The notes under the pieces were generated by a model. The model worked only from the letters and a program-made list of their open reading frames with translations. It ran no database searches and had not been told where the DNA came from. A stretch of 64,000 nucleotides of DNA, from assembly GCF_900155965.1 (NCBI RefSeq), contig NZ_FTMG01000011.1, positions 164,871 through 228,870 of the forward strand. Direction: 5' to 3'. Position numbers and translations under genes: made by a program. Numbering within the stretch: position 1 is the stretch's first letter; every line of letters begins with the position of its first letter. Shown piece by piece: positions 44,063 to 53,940 of this stretch. The DNA comes from Mucilaginibacter lappiensis. Its GTDB lineage: Bacteria > Bacteroidota > Bacteroidia > Sphingobacteriales > Sphingobacteriaceae.

Positions 44063-47000
44063 TTGATAAAAATATTTACTTATAATATTATTATAAGTGT
44101 GTTGTTTATTTTGGCATTTAGTGGGCTGGGGAGTGTGTATGCACAACAACGCGTTACAGGTGCTAAAAGAGATACAACACCTGTGGGTACTCCCGTTAAC
44201 TTAACTGAACCTAAAAGCCTCAGGGTCAGGGAAGGTATTTTTGATCCTGATCCTCCCAATCTCATCCGGACAGTTGAATACGACCCTACAACAAACAGGT
44301 ATATATTGTATGAAAGAGTTGGTAACTTATTATATCGCCCACCGCAATATTTAACATTTGCACAATATTTAAAATTAAAAAGCAAATCAAATCAACGTAT
44401 ATATTATCAGCAACTGGCCGATAATTATGCTTATGCTTCTCAGCAACCGGGTTTTATACCATCTATCAAAGTACGCAGCCGCACTTTTGAACAGATTTTT
44501 GGTGGCCAAACTATTGATATAAGACCACAGGGATCGGCAGAAATGATACTGGCCGGTCAACTCAATCAAAACCAGAACCCACTGTTTAATACCAGGCAGC
44601 GTAACCAGTTTAATTTTAATTTCGATCAAAAGATACAGTTAAACGTAACCGGAAACATAGGCGATAAGTTAAAAATAACCACTAATTATAATACCGACGC
44701 GCAGTTTCAGTTTGATAACCAGATAAAATTGGATTACACCGGATCGCCGGATGAGATCATTCAAAAGGTAGAGGCTGGTACGGTAAGTATGCCCTTGAAT
44801 ACCACGCTTATCACGGGCAGCCAGGCTTTGTTTGGCCTTAAAACTAAACTAAAGTTTGGCCGCCTGGATGTAACCAGTATTTTATCGCAACAGCGATCGC
44901 AATCCAAAACCATTACTATAACCAATGGTTCGCAGCAAGGAGAATTCCGGGTAACACCGGCTGATTATGAAGCCAATAAACACTTCTTTTTATCGCAGTA
45001 TTTTCGTGATAATTATGATAAGGCACTATCGAAGATCCCTATTATCAGCTCCAATGTCAATATTACCAAAATTGAAGTTTGGACAACCAACCGTACCAAC
45101 GTTACTACCGATTCAAGGGATATATTGGCTTTCCTCGACCTTGGAGAAAATAAGCCGTTTAATACAAAGGTAACTGGCGGTGGCAGCGTTTATCCGGCAG
45201 GTTTTAAAGGACCTGGATTTGCACAACAGTCAAATAATTTATTAAACATTATACCGGCAGATGCGCGCCAGACCAATTCAAACGCGATAGCCAACTATTT
45301 TCAAAGCGGAAGTACCTCCGGTACCGATAACTACTCAAAGCTTACTTATGCCCGTAAGCTTACTGATAAGGAATATACCCTGCATCCGCAGTTAGGATAT
45401 ATATCGCTCAATTACCCTTTGAATAATGATGAGGTACTGGCGGTAGCTTACCAGTACACGGTTAACGGACAACAATACCAGGTGGGTGAGTTTAGCAGTG
45501 ATGTAGCGGTTGATCCCAATACACCCAAAGTGTTATATGTAAAATTACTAAAAGGTGAATTGCTGAAAACCAATTTACCAACCTGGAAACTGATGATGAA
45601 GAATATTTATTCATTGGGAGCTTTCCAGGTGAGCCCTACCGATTTTAAACTTACCGTTACCAGACTTGATGACAAATCGGGCATCGAGAAAACGGTGATG
45701 GAGGAGGGACAAAACACCAAAGGAAAGCTCTGGCTACAGATAACAGACCTCGATAATCTCAACCAGCAGAATAACCTCCAGCCCGACGGCTATTTTGACT
45801 TTTTAGAGGGGATCACTATCGATTCACAAAATGGCCGGATCATGTTCCCGGTTCTGGAGCCTTTTGGTTCCGATCTGAATAAAAAGTTTTTACCTGGTGA
45901 GTCTGATCTTGCTAAACGGTATGTATACCAGCCCCTGTATGATTCAACCAAAACCATTGCACAACAGTACTTTCCCAATTTAAACCGTTATGTGATCAAG
46001 GGTACCTATACCTCAACGGGAGGGTCGGAGTACCAGCTTAACGCGGTGAACATTCCGCAGGGATCTGTTAATGTAACTGCAGGCTCTTTAAAGCTGCAGG
46101 AAGGTAATGATTACACCGTTGATTACAACTCTGGCCGTATCCGGATATTGAATCAGGCCCTGTTATCATCAGGACAACCCATTACGGTTAAACTGGAAAA
46201 TAACGAGTTGTTTGGTGTACAGCAAAAATCATTATATGGATCGAGGCTTGATTACCACGTAAATGATAAACTAGCCCTGGGAGGTACCATTATGCACCTT
46301 ACAGAACAGCCTCTAAACCAGAATGAAGTTGCCGGGCAGGAGTCCATATCCAATACCATATGGGGTTTTGACGCTAATTATAGCTCAGAATCACGATTGC
46401 TCACGCGGCTGGTTGATAAGATCCCGTTTATTCATACCAAAGTTCCGTCGTCTATAAATTTCTCGGGTGAGTTTGCGCAATTGCTGCCCGGCAGCCCAAG
46501 CGCTCTGAACTTTGCCGGCTCAAAAAATGGTACTTCCTATCTGGATGATTTTGAAAACAGCCAGTCGGTAATTGACGTAAAAAGTGCCAATACCTGGCAA
46601 ATATCAGGTACACCACAGCTCTTTCCCGAGTCCGCATTATTTAATGATTTGAGCTATGGCTACAATAGGGCCAGGCTTGCATTTTATAATATCGACCCTA
46701 TATTTTATACCAATACCGGCAGTATCCCTATATCAAAGGCTGAGCTTTCGAACCATTATGTAAGACAGATCATCGAGCAGGAAGTATTTCCTTTCAAACA
46801 GCCTGCTACCGGGCAGCAATTAAGCATTGCCACACTTAACCTGGCCTTTTATCCAACGGTGCGCGGGCCTTATAACTATACCACCAATGGTATCAATAAC
46901 GATGGTACACTGCAAAACCCAAAAACACGCTGGGGAGGTATGTTCAGGAAAATGGATACCAATGATTTTGAATCATTAAACGTGTCATACATTGAGTTTT

Positions 47001-50000
47001 GGGTGATGGATCCTTTTATCTACAAACCAAACTCCGCCGGTGGCGATTTGTATTTTAACCTGGGTAGCATATCCGAAGATATACTAAAAGACGGACGTAA
47101 AAGTTTAGAGAACGCCTTACCCGTTAATGGCGATCTGTCGCAGGTTGACGAAACCAACTGGGGGCGTGTATCCAAATTGCAACCGGTAATAAATGCCTTT
47201 GATAATAACCCGGATTCGCGCAGGTTGCAAGATGTGGGTTTAGATGGCTTAAATGACGCCGACGAAAAAACGAAATTTGCCCCTATCGTACAACAGGTAA
47301 CCAGCCGGTTAAACACGCAGGCGGCCAACAATTTCTCGGCCGACCCTTCTTCTGATGATTATCAGTATTATCAGGGGCGTGATCTGGATCAGGCCAGGGC
47401 CGGTATCTTAGATCGTTATAGTAAATACAACGGCACCGACGGCAACTCCAAAACAGCCGAACAATCACAAGCCGAACTTGGAATACAAAACTCCGCAGCC
47501 ACCTCGCTGCCCGACGGCGAAGATATCAACCGTGATAATAACATGAGCCAGGAAGATTCTTACTTCCAGTACAAAGTATCCATACGTCCCGGGGATATGG
47601 TAGTTGGCCAAAATAATATCAGTGATAAGGTTACCGCTTCTGTAAAACTGGCCAACGGCAGTACGCAAATGGTTAACTGGTACCAGTTCAGGATACCCAT
47701 AACCGATTATCAGGCCCAGGTAGGTAACATTCAGGATTTTAAAGCCATCCGTTTTATGCGGATGTTCATGACCAACTTTGCCGATACCGCCATACTACGT
47801 TTCGCTACCCTGCAACTGGTTCGCGGCGAGTGGCGTACTTTTAATGTCGAAAGAAACCCACTGAATGTAATTGCCGACCCGGCTATTCCAAATCCACCGA
47901 TTGACAACTCTACGCTTGACGTACAGGCGGTGAGTATTGAGCAAAACGGTAACCGCACACCTATACCTTATGTGGTGCCACCGGGCATTAATCGTCAGCG
48001 TAACTATAATAACCTGCAAACAGATACAAAACTAAACGAGCAATCGCTTTCGTTAGACATAAAAAACCTGCGCGATGGTTATTCAAGGGCTGCCTTCAAA
48101 ACCTTTTTTAATGATTTGCGCTCCTATAAGCGCCTGCAAATGTTTGTACACGCCGAAGGCGATCAGCTGAAGGATAATGATTTGAATGCCTTTATCCGTT
48201 TAGGGGTTGATTACCAGGATAACTACTATGAATATCAGGTACCTTTAAAGGTTACGTTACCCGGTACCCGCGATCCGGATGCCATATGGCCTGCCGCTAA
48301 CTCGATAGATCTGGAGCTGGATCTGTTAACCCGTGCCAAGCTTAAACGGAATCACTCCAATGTACCCTACAACCAGGTGTTTAAATACGTGGAAGGAAAT
48401 CAAACAGTTTATATCAAAGGTCAGCCAGATCTGAGCAAGTTACGTACGGTTATGCTGGGTGTACGTAACCCTTATAAAGGCGCGCAACCGTCAAACATTG
48501 ACGATGGGCTGGATAAAACAGGTATTGTTTGGTTTGACGAGCTAAGGTTAACCGACTTTGACCAGCGTGGTGGCTGGGCTGCAACGGCACGGTTTGATGC
48601 TAAGCTTGCCGATTTTGCCGATATTACTATAGCAGGTACCAAAACTACCGTTGGTTTTGGTACCCTTGATTCCCGCTTAAATGACAGGAGCCGCAGCGAC
48701 GACCAAACTTATGATGTATCCGCCAATATGGAGTTGGGAAAATTCTTCCCAGCTAAAAGCGGTATCCATATACCAACTTATGTCAATGTGTCAAAGCAAA
48801 CGAGTATGCCGCAGTATGACCCCGGCGCGCCCGATGTGGAACTCAAGGCATCATTAGCTGCAGCAACCTCGAGTCAGGAACGCGATTCTATACGTAATGC
48901 CGCTGTTGATTATACTCTACGAAGAAGTATCAACTTCACCAACGTACACAAAGCAAGAACAGACCCGAACGCTCCCAACCATTTATGGGATGTAGAAAAT
49001 CTGAATGCCTCCTATGCCTATACAGAGTACACGCATCATGATTTTGTAACTCAAAATGACCTGGAAAAAACATACAATTTGACGCTGGCTTATAATTATA
49101 CCAATCAACCCAAATACTATAGTCCGTTTGCTAAGATCATTAAGAGTAACCTGCTGGCACTTTTCCGCGATATCAATTTCAGCATTCTCCCTTCGAGATT
49201 AAACCTGAGTATCAATTTTGACCGTTTTTATTCTGAAAATACCCTGCGGGATAATGACCCTAATAACTTTATCCCTGTACCAACAACCACGTTCAATAAA
49301 TATTTTAACATTACCCGGGTTTACGGTATCGGCTGGAATCTTTCCAAGTCATTACAAATGGATATCGATGCGACTAACTTGTCGGTGGTTGATGAGCCTG
49401 CTGGACGTATCAATGGTTTAAAACGGGATACCCTGTGGGACAATCTGAAAAAACTGGGGCGTACCACTAACTATAATCACACCATCAACTTTAACTATAA
49501 TGTGCCGTTCGCCAAAATACCGGGTATGGACTGGATAACTACGGTAGCCCGATACAGCGCGCATTTTAACTGGCAAACTCAGCCCCTGTTCGCTATTAAT
49601 GATCCTACTTACGATGTGGGTAACAGTATACAAAACTCCAGGGCTATACAGCTAAATCCAACATTAAATATGGTGGCCCTGTACAATAAATTCCCGTTCA
49701 TACGTAAGGCTAATAATCCTAACAATACCAAAACGGGTATTGATGGCTTCCTGATAGGGTTGTTGACCAGCGTTAAAAACCTTAGCGCTACTTATACCCG
49801 TACGCAGGGTATATTTTTACCGGGCTACTTGCCGCAGTCGGGCTTTTTTGGTTCAGATGCCGGGGCCCCTGGTTTAGGATTTTTACTGGGTAGCCAGGCC
49901 GATATCCGGGCCAAAGCCGTGGCCAATGGCTGGATCACGAAGGATACCTTGCAAAACCAGTTGTACGTAACCACCATGAATGAGGATATGCACTTCAGGG

Positions 50001-51091
50001 GTATTATTGAACCAATTAAGGATTTGCGCATTGAGCTTATAGCCTTTAAGACACAGGATCATAATTACCAGGCCAACTTTAAATACCTCCCTACAACCAA
50101 CAGTATTGAATCATTAAGCCCGGTAACTACGGGTAATTACAGTATATCGTTTTTAACTATTGCCACCGCATTCAAAAAAACAACGGGGGTTGATAATACA
50201 TCACCTATTTATCAAAAGCTATTGGATAGCCGCGCCGTTATCTCTAAAAAATTAGGGGCGACAAATCCAAATTCCGCGGGTAGTACCGATGGCTATGCCG
50301 ACGGTTACGGGCCAAATTCACAGAATGTATTGGTGCCGGCTTTCCTGGCAGCCTATACGGGTAAAAATCCTGCTAAAAGCAATCTTTCACAGTTTCCGTC
50401 TATCCCGATACCTAACTGGCAGATCACTTATAATGGCTTGAGTAAGATTCCGTTTTTACAGGATATTTTTGATTCGTTTGATCTGAGCCATGGCTACCGG
50501 TCGTCTTACAACGTGAACGGCTTTACCTCCTTATTGCAATACCAGGAAGCAAACGGTGCGGTTAATTCACGCGATCTTAACAACGACTTTTTGCCCCAGT
50601 ACCAGTTTTCGCAGGTAACTATTTTTGAACAGTTTGTGCCTTTACTGGGCGCCAGTATGCGCTTTAAGAACAACATGACCACCAATGTAGAGTACAGGCA
50701 AAGCCGGTCATTAAGCCTAAGCTTGCTTAATAGCCAGCTGGCTCAGCAAAACGAGCGTATCATTGTATTTGGCTTTGGTTATCATACCAAAAATTTCCAT
50801 TTCCCGTTTGGCTGGTTCAGCGGACCTGGCAAGGATAACGATGTTAACTTTAAGCTCGATTTCTCCCTGCGCGATAATAAAACCCTGATATACCGGGCCG
50901 ATGTGCAGGAAGCTGAAATATCATCAGGTGCGCAAAATATTACCGTACGGCCATCTATTGATTATGTGATTAACCAGCGGTTTAATTTGAACCTGTTTTA
51001 TGATTCAAACATTACCAAGCCATATACCTCGCAAACATTTAATACTGCGTATACTAATTTTGGCATCAACCTTAAATTGTTGCTGCAATAG
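44063..51091 (+). CDS. sprA: Cell-surface protein SprA, type IX secretion translocon
   Basis: 2342 residues, the largest gene of the window. It begins with a signal peptide (IKIFTYNIIISVLFILAFSG, cleaved near VYAQ) and has the SprA/Sov pattern throughout: an N-terminal part with QPGFIPSIKVRSRTFEQIFGG and DIRPQGSAEMILAGQLNQN, tandem beta-rich repeats and a C-terminal barrel. SprA is the giant outer-membrane pore of T9SS, which exports proteins with C-terminal signals and supports gliding. The start is TTG at 44063; an in-frame stop lies two codons upstream, so no ATG is available. No other T9SS gene is in the window. Confidence 0.95.
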   Translation: MIKIFTYNIIISVLFILAFSGLGSVYAQQRVTGAKRDTTPVGTPVNLTEPKSLRVREGIFDPDPPNLIRTVEYDPTTNRYILYERVGNLLYRPPQYLTFAQYLKLKSKSNQRIYYQQLADNYAYASQQPGFIPSIKVRSRTFEQIFGGQTIDIRPQGSAEMILAGQLNQNQNPLFNTRQRNQFNFNFDQKIQLNVTGNIGDKLKITTNYNTDAQFQFDNQIKLDYTGSPDEIIQKVEAGTVSMPLNTTLITGSQALFGLKTKLKFGRLDVTSILSQQRSQSKTITITNGSQQGEFRVTPADYEANKHFFLSQYFRDNYDKALSKIPIISSNVNITKIEVWTTNRTNVTTDSRDILAFLDLGENKPFNTKVTGGGSVYPAGFKGPGFAQQSNNLLNIIPADARQTNSNAIANYFQSGSTSGTDNYSKLTYARKLTDKEYTLHPQLGYISLNYPLNNDEVLAVAYQYTVNGQQYQVGEFSSDVAVDPNTPKVLYVKLLKGELLKTNLPTWKLMMKNIYSLGAFQVSPTDFKLTVTRLDDKSGIEKTVMEEGQNTKGKLWLQITDLDNLNQQNNLQPDGYFDFLEGITIDSQNGRIMFPVLEPFGSDLNKKFLPGESDLAKRYVYQPLYDSTKTIAQQYFPNLNRYVIKGTYTSTGGSEYQLNAVNIPQGSVNVTAGSLKLQEGNDYTVDYNSGRIRILNQALLSSGQPITVKLENNELFGVQQKSLYGSRLDYHVNDKLALGGTIMHLTEQPLNQNEVAGQESISNTIWGFDANYSSESRLLTRLVDKIPFIHTKVPSSINFSGEFAQLLPGSPSALNFAGSKNGTSYLDDFENSQSVIDVKSANTWQISGTPQLFPESALFNDLSYGYNRARLAFYNIDPIFYTNTGSIPISKAELSNHYVRQIIEQEVFPFKQPATGQQLSIATLNLAFYPTVRGPYNYTTNGINNDGTLQNPKTRWGGMFRKMDTNDFESLNVSYIEFWVMDPFIYKPNSAGGDLYFNLGSISEDILKDGRKSLENALPVNGDLSQVDETNWGRVSKLQPVINAFDNNPDSRRLQDVGLDGLNDADEKTKFAPIVQQVTSRLNTQAANNFSADPSSDDYQYYQGRDLDQARAGILDRYSKYNGTDGNSKTAEQSQAELGIQNSAATSLPDGEDINRDNNMSQEDSYFQYKVSIRPGDMVVGQNNISDKVTASVKLANGSTQMVNWYQFRIPITDYQAQVGNIQDFKAIRFMRMFMTNFADTAILRFATLQLVRGEWRTFNVERNPLNVIADPAIPNPPIDNSTLDVQAVSIEQNGNRTPIPYVVPPGINRQRNYNNLQTDTKLNEQSLSLDIKNLRDGYSRAAFKTFFNDLRSYKRLQMFVHAEGDQLKDNDLNAFIRLGVDYQDNYYEYQVPLKVTLPGTRDPDAIWPAANSIDLELDLLTRAKLKRNHSNVPYNQVFKYVEGNQTVYIKGQPDLSKLRTVMLGVRNPYKGAQPSNIDDGLDKTGIVWFDELRLTDFDQRGGWAATARFDAKLADFADITIAGTKTTVGFGTLDSRLNDRSRSDDQTYDVSANMELGKFFPAKSGIHIPTYVNVSKQTSMPQYDPGAPDVELKASLAAATSSQERDSIRNAAVDYTLRRSINFTNVHKARTDPNAPNHLWDVENLNASYAYTEYTHHDFVTQNDLEKTYNLTLAYNYTNQPKYYSPFAKIIKSNLLALFRDINFSILPSRLNLSINFDRFYSENTLRDNDPNNFIPVPTTTFNKYFNITRVYGIGWNLSKSLQMDIDATNLSVVDEPAGRINGLKRDTLWDNLKKLGRTTNYNHTINFNYNVPFAKIPGMDWITTVARYSAHFNWQTQPLFAINDPTYDVGNSIQNSRAIQLNPTLNMVALYNKFPFIRKANNPNNTKTGIDGFLIGLLTSVKNLSATYTRTQGIFLPGYLPQSGFFGSDAGAPGLGFLLGSQADIRAKAVANGWITKDTLQNQLYVTTMNEDMHFRGIIEPIKDLRIELIAFKTQDHNYQANFKYLPTTNSIESLSPVTTGNYSISFLTIATAFKKTTGVDNTSPIYQKLLDSRAVISKKLGATNPNSAGSTDGYADGYGPNSQNVLVPAFLAAYTGKNPAKSNLSQFPSIPIPNWQITYNGLSKIPFLQDIFDSFDLSHGYRSSYNVNGFTSLLQYQEANGAVNSRDLNNDFLPQYQFSQVTIFEQFVPLLGASMRFKNNMTTNVEYRQSRSLSLSLLNSQLAQQNERIIVFGFGYHTKNFHFPFGWFSGPGKDNDVNFKLDFSLRDNKTLIYRADVQEAEISSGAQNITVRPSIDYVINQRFNLNLFYDSNITKPYTSQTFNTAYTNFGINLKLLLQ

Positions 51092-51323
51092 ATCAGGCTA
51101 ATTTCCCCAAAACTTTTTAAACCTTAAATTTTAACACTTTTCTGCTCAAAAACGGGGTGAAAAAGCTTTAAAATTGATTCATAACCATCGATTTTAACAC
51201 TTTTTAACAAATTTTAACACGGTTTTGATGTGTTTTGAAAACTTTAAAAAGTATTAAATTATTGATAATCAAATATTTGAATGTAAAGTGGTCGATTTTT
51301 GTGCCGTTTTATCTCTTAACCAA

Positions 51324-51359
51324 ACAGCCCGGTTATCTGGAAAAAGATAACCGGGCTGT
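51324..51359 (+). terminator. Terminator hairpin downstream of sprA
   Basis: ACAGCCCGGTTATCT (51324-51338) pairs perfectly with AGATAACCGGGCTGT (51345-51359), followed by GTTTTAT. The stem is 15 bp, the loop 6 nt. Confidence 0.9.
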
Positions 51360-51410
51360 GTTTTATATAAAGATACGGAAAATCGTAGAGAATGCGTAAA
51401 AAATCAGGTC

Positions 51411-51483
51411 TGTCACTCTGAGCCCGTCGAAGAGTTGTGCGTATAGGCCTGCCCACCATACTTCGACGGTGCTCAGTATGACA
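51411..51483. repeat. Inverted repeat of the TGTCACTCTGAGCCCGTCGAAG type
   Basis: The left arm 51411-51432 (TGTCACTCTGAGC, CCGTCGAAG) faces the right arm 51461-51483 (CTTCGACGGTGCTCAGTATG...). They match with one inserted base and two substitutions. This REP-like sequence (CTTCGACGGTGCTCAG) is one I recall as common in Bacteroidota genomes. It ends 14 nt before the AsmA-like stop codon. Confidence 0.75.
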
Positions 51484-51496
51484 TGCTTGTCTCGTC

Positions 51497-53302
51497 CTAT
51501 TTATTCAATTCCTTCTGACGCTTTTTTTCGGCTTTGCGCTTTTTTCGGGCTTCTTTTCTGGCCTTGTGATCACGTTTGTTCTTTTGATGTTCCTCTATCC
51601 GGGCTTTTGTTTCCTGTTGCTTTTTGGCATCAACTCCCACGCAGGGTTTTATACCCTCGAGTAGAGCTTTCCAGATGGTTTTAAAAAAGGGCGAATCCTT
51701 GGGGCGCAGGTAAATAACATTGGCTGATCGGGGTGTTTCGCCTGCTTTGTCCGGATTGTCATGTTTGATCACGAACAGATTGGCAAACATCGACATTACC
51801 GAGCGTTTTTTTAACCGGTCATTAGCCGTGTCTGCCTGGAATATATTTACCTTCAAATTGTTGTATAAAAAACCTACATGACCCTTAAATACATTAGCAT
51901 TGGCCTGTATATCAAAACTTAATTCTTTAATTGTGCCCCCGGTGGCCTTCACCATAGCCAGCGGCATTACCGCCGGGTTTAGCGCCTGCAAATTCATGGG
52001 GCCGAGAGTTCCTTTATAGGTAAAGGCGGCGTCTTTATCGGTTAGATTGAAAGCAAATTGCACATCCAGTTTACCACGGTTCATGAAATAGGTTGTAAGA
52101 TCTACAGAGGTAATATTGTTTTTGGCCGGCGTGGTCTTGTTGTTGGTGATGTTATAAAAATGACCGCTGGTATTATTAAAGGTAACCGTACCTGTTTTAT
52201 TTGATTTATGATTGAACTCGGAGTACTCCACATTAATGTGATGTATACGCACGGTGTCAATATTCAGATCGATACCTATCTGGTGTATCATCACATTGGG
52301 GAATGTGCTTACTTTATCAATCGTTGTGGTGGTTTTTGTTTTATTAGGATTGTTGAACACCCGGATACTACCCCGGTTCAACACGAGGTTTGATGCCGTT
52401 ACCCGCCGGTATTTGTGATAGCTTAAAAAATCAAAATTGTTGAGTTGCAGGCTATCGATATTTACACCGAAACGATCATTATTGCTTTTGTTAAAAAATA
52501 CATCTGTTTTGGCTGGTGAAAGCTGCATCCCTTCTACATTTAACTGCGATTTGAGCGTAGAAAGCTTAAGGTATTTAATTTTATAGGTATATAAGCCACT
52601 GGCTGTTTTGCCGGTATAATTGTTTAGCTCGGTTATTACATCCTTGCAATAAAGCAGGCGTGAGCGATCTGTTTGGGTGGCCGAATCAATAAGCAGATCG
52701 TTAGCTGTCAGGTTCATTTCTTTCAGTTCGGAAATAGCTACTTTATTGCCAGAGTAGTCGTGGTATTTAAATTTTACATCATTGAGCAGTATTTGCCCAA
52801 TGTGGATGGACTTTAAACTTTTAGAGATCTTTTGCCAGGCCGTCCGGTGATCTTTTAAAACCGTATCCTTGGTATGGTTAAGCTGGTAGCTGATGTTTAC
52901 TTCGGGCTCGTTTAATATTATTTGGCCTATATTGAGCTTATGTCTGAAATACAGGCTAAGCGGGTGCACATGCAGCAGGATGAGGCGCTTTACATGCAGC
53001 TCAACCAGGTTATTTGGGGCTAGGTGCTGTTTCTTTTTTTGATTGTAAACAGCGGTGTCGGGTTTTAGGGTGATATTGTAAAGCGTTATTTTACCTTGCA
53101 ATACATGCAGTTCGGCATCGGTAAAATCAATTTTATACAGGCTGTCGCTGCTGCTTAGTACCACGTCATGAACCTTACTGGCCAAAATAGGCGACCAATA
53201 CCGGTTAACCACCAATGCCAGGAGAAAAATGATAATTACCGGTATCAGCACAAATTTAAATACTATTTTTTGCCACTTGTGCTTTAAAAACTTAAAATCC
53301 AT
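51497..53302 (-). CDS. AsmA/DUF748-like membrane-anchored protein
   Basis: 601 residues. An N-terminal helix (FVLIPVIIIFLLALVVNRYW) is followed by a long beta-rich region with AsmA-like repeats (DAELHVLQGKITLYNITLKP; KLNIGQIILNEPEVNISYQL; HIGQILLNDVKFKYHD). The C-terminus is a strongly basic, Lys/Arg-rich helix (KARKEARKKRKAEKKRQKE). AsmA-type proteins bridge or shuttle lipids between membranes; for this one the role is inferred only from fold resemblance. The long gap upstream leaves it alone in its transcript. Confidence 0.65.
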   Translation of the reverse strand: MDFKFLKHKWQKIVFKFVLIPVIIIFLLALVVNRYWSPILASKVHDVVLSSSDSLYKIDFTDAELHVLQGKITLYNITLKPDTAVYNQKKKQHLAPNNLVELHVKRLILLHVHPLSLYFRHKLNIGQIILNEPEVNISYQLNHTKDTVLKDHRTAWQKISKSLKSIHIGQILLNDVKFKYHDYSGNKVAISELKEMNLTANDLLIDSATQTDRSRLLYCKDVITELNNYTGKTASGLYTYKIKYLKLSTLKSQLNVEGMQLSPAKTDVFFNKSNNDRFGVNIDSLQLNNFDFLSYHKYRRVTASNLVLNRGSIRVFNNPNKTKTTTTIDKVSTFPNVMIHQIGIDLNIDTVRIHHINVEYSEFNHKSNKTGTVTFNNTSGHFYNITNNKTTPAKNNITSVDLTTYFMNRGKLDVQFAFNLTDKDAAFTYKGTLGPMNLQALNPAVMPLAMVKATGGTIKELSFDIQANANVFKGHVGFLYNNLKVNIFQADTANDRLKKRSVMSMFANLFVIKHDNPDKAGETPRSANVIYLRPKDSPFFKTIWKALLEGIKPCVGVDAKKQQETKARIEEHQKNKRDHKARKEARKKRKAEKKRQKELNK

Positions 53303-53675
53303 TTACCGGTTTTACTTTCTCTTAGGGTATACTATTTTAGTTGAACTGCTTTTGGTTTCACTTCCGCTTTAATCAATAACTTCTGCACATACAGTCAGCC
53401 TTAAATTTATTAAACTTATCTGATAAGTTATCCAATTTGCAACAGCTTTAACGTTTAATTGTGTTTTTTTATAAAATCGGCTTTCGGCTTAACGCAATTG
53501 CGGGGTCCGGATATAAAAATTGTTAAAAATGAAGCTTTCAGGATCGAACGGCAGGTTGATTGTCCCCGCCTAAAAACGCTATTATTTTCGGCTTATTATA
53601 GGAGGTGGCTATGAATCGACTCGCCCGGTCGTCGCTTCGTTCGATCTTCATTCTTTTTACATAACATGCAAAGCT

Positions 53676-53756
53676 ATGTCAAGGAGCGCAGCGTGGCAAT
53701 CTCCTCCCGTTGTCATCGGCAAGAATAGCGACGAGATTGCCACGCTGCAATGACAT
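53676..53756. repeat. Inverted repeat of the GCGTGGCAATCTC type
   Basis: The left arm 53676-53703 (ATGTCAAGGAGCGCAGCGTG, then GCAATCTC) faces the right arm 53733-53756 (GAGATTGCCACGCTGCAATG...). About 22 positions pair. It has the form of the GTCATTGC...GCAATGAC family also seen, degenerate, at 3176-3201 and 688-702. Confidence 0.7.
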
Positions 53757-53891
53757 GATTTTTATCCTCCCTTTTTTTGCAAAGCAGAAAAAGGGGAAGC
53801 TTAGCGATGGTTGGGTGAGCTGGTGTTCGCATTCAAATTAAGCACACAACAAGAAAAAGTCAATTTTCCTATAAATACTGCCAATATGTCA

Positions 53892-53920
53892 TTTGGGTAT
53901 TTAAATTTTATGTATTTTTG
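53892..53920 (+). promoter_or_regulatory. miaB promoter (TTTG-N17-TATTTTTG)
   Basis: TTTG at 53892-53895, 17 nt, then TATTTTTG at 53913-53920. It matches the Bacteroidota -33/-7 pair with the same spacer as scpA. The transcript start should be near 53925, giving a leader of about 15 nt. Confidence 0.7.
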
Positions 53921-53940
53921 CAGACTAATTTTTACAATAC

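Larger units (their letters stand above)
51092..51496. other. Intergenic region after sprA, no gene
   Basis: 405 nt between the sprA stop and the convergent AsmA-like gene. It holds an A/T-rich stretch with several TTTTAACAC words (51131-51225), a terminator (51324-51359), and an inverted repeat (51411-51483). I see no supported coding region. Confidence 0.8.
53303..53940. other. Intergenic region before miaB, with repeats
   Basis: 638 nt without a supported gene, between divergent genes. It holds a G/C-rich patch with GGTCGTCGCTTCGTTCGATC (near 53627-53646), an inverted repeat (53676-53756) and the miaB promoter (53892-53920). The rest is A/T-rich. It may carry a promoter for the AsmA-like gene, but no clear -7 box was found. 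Confidence 0.75.
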
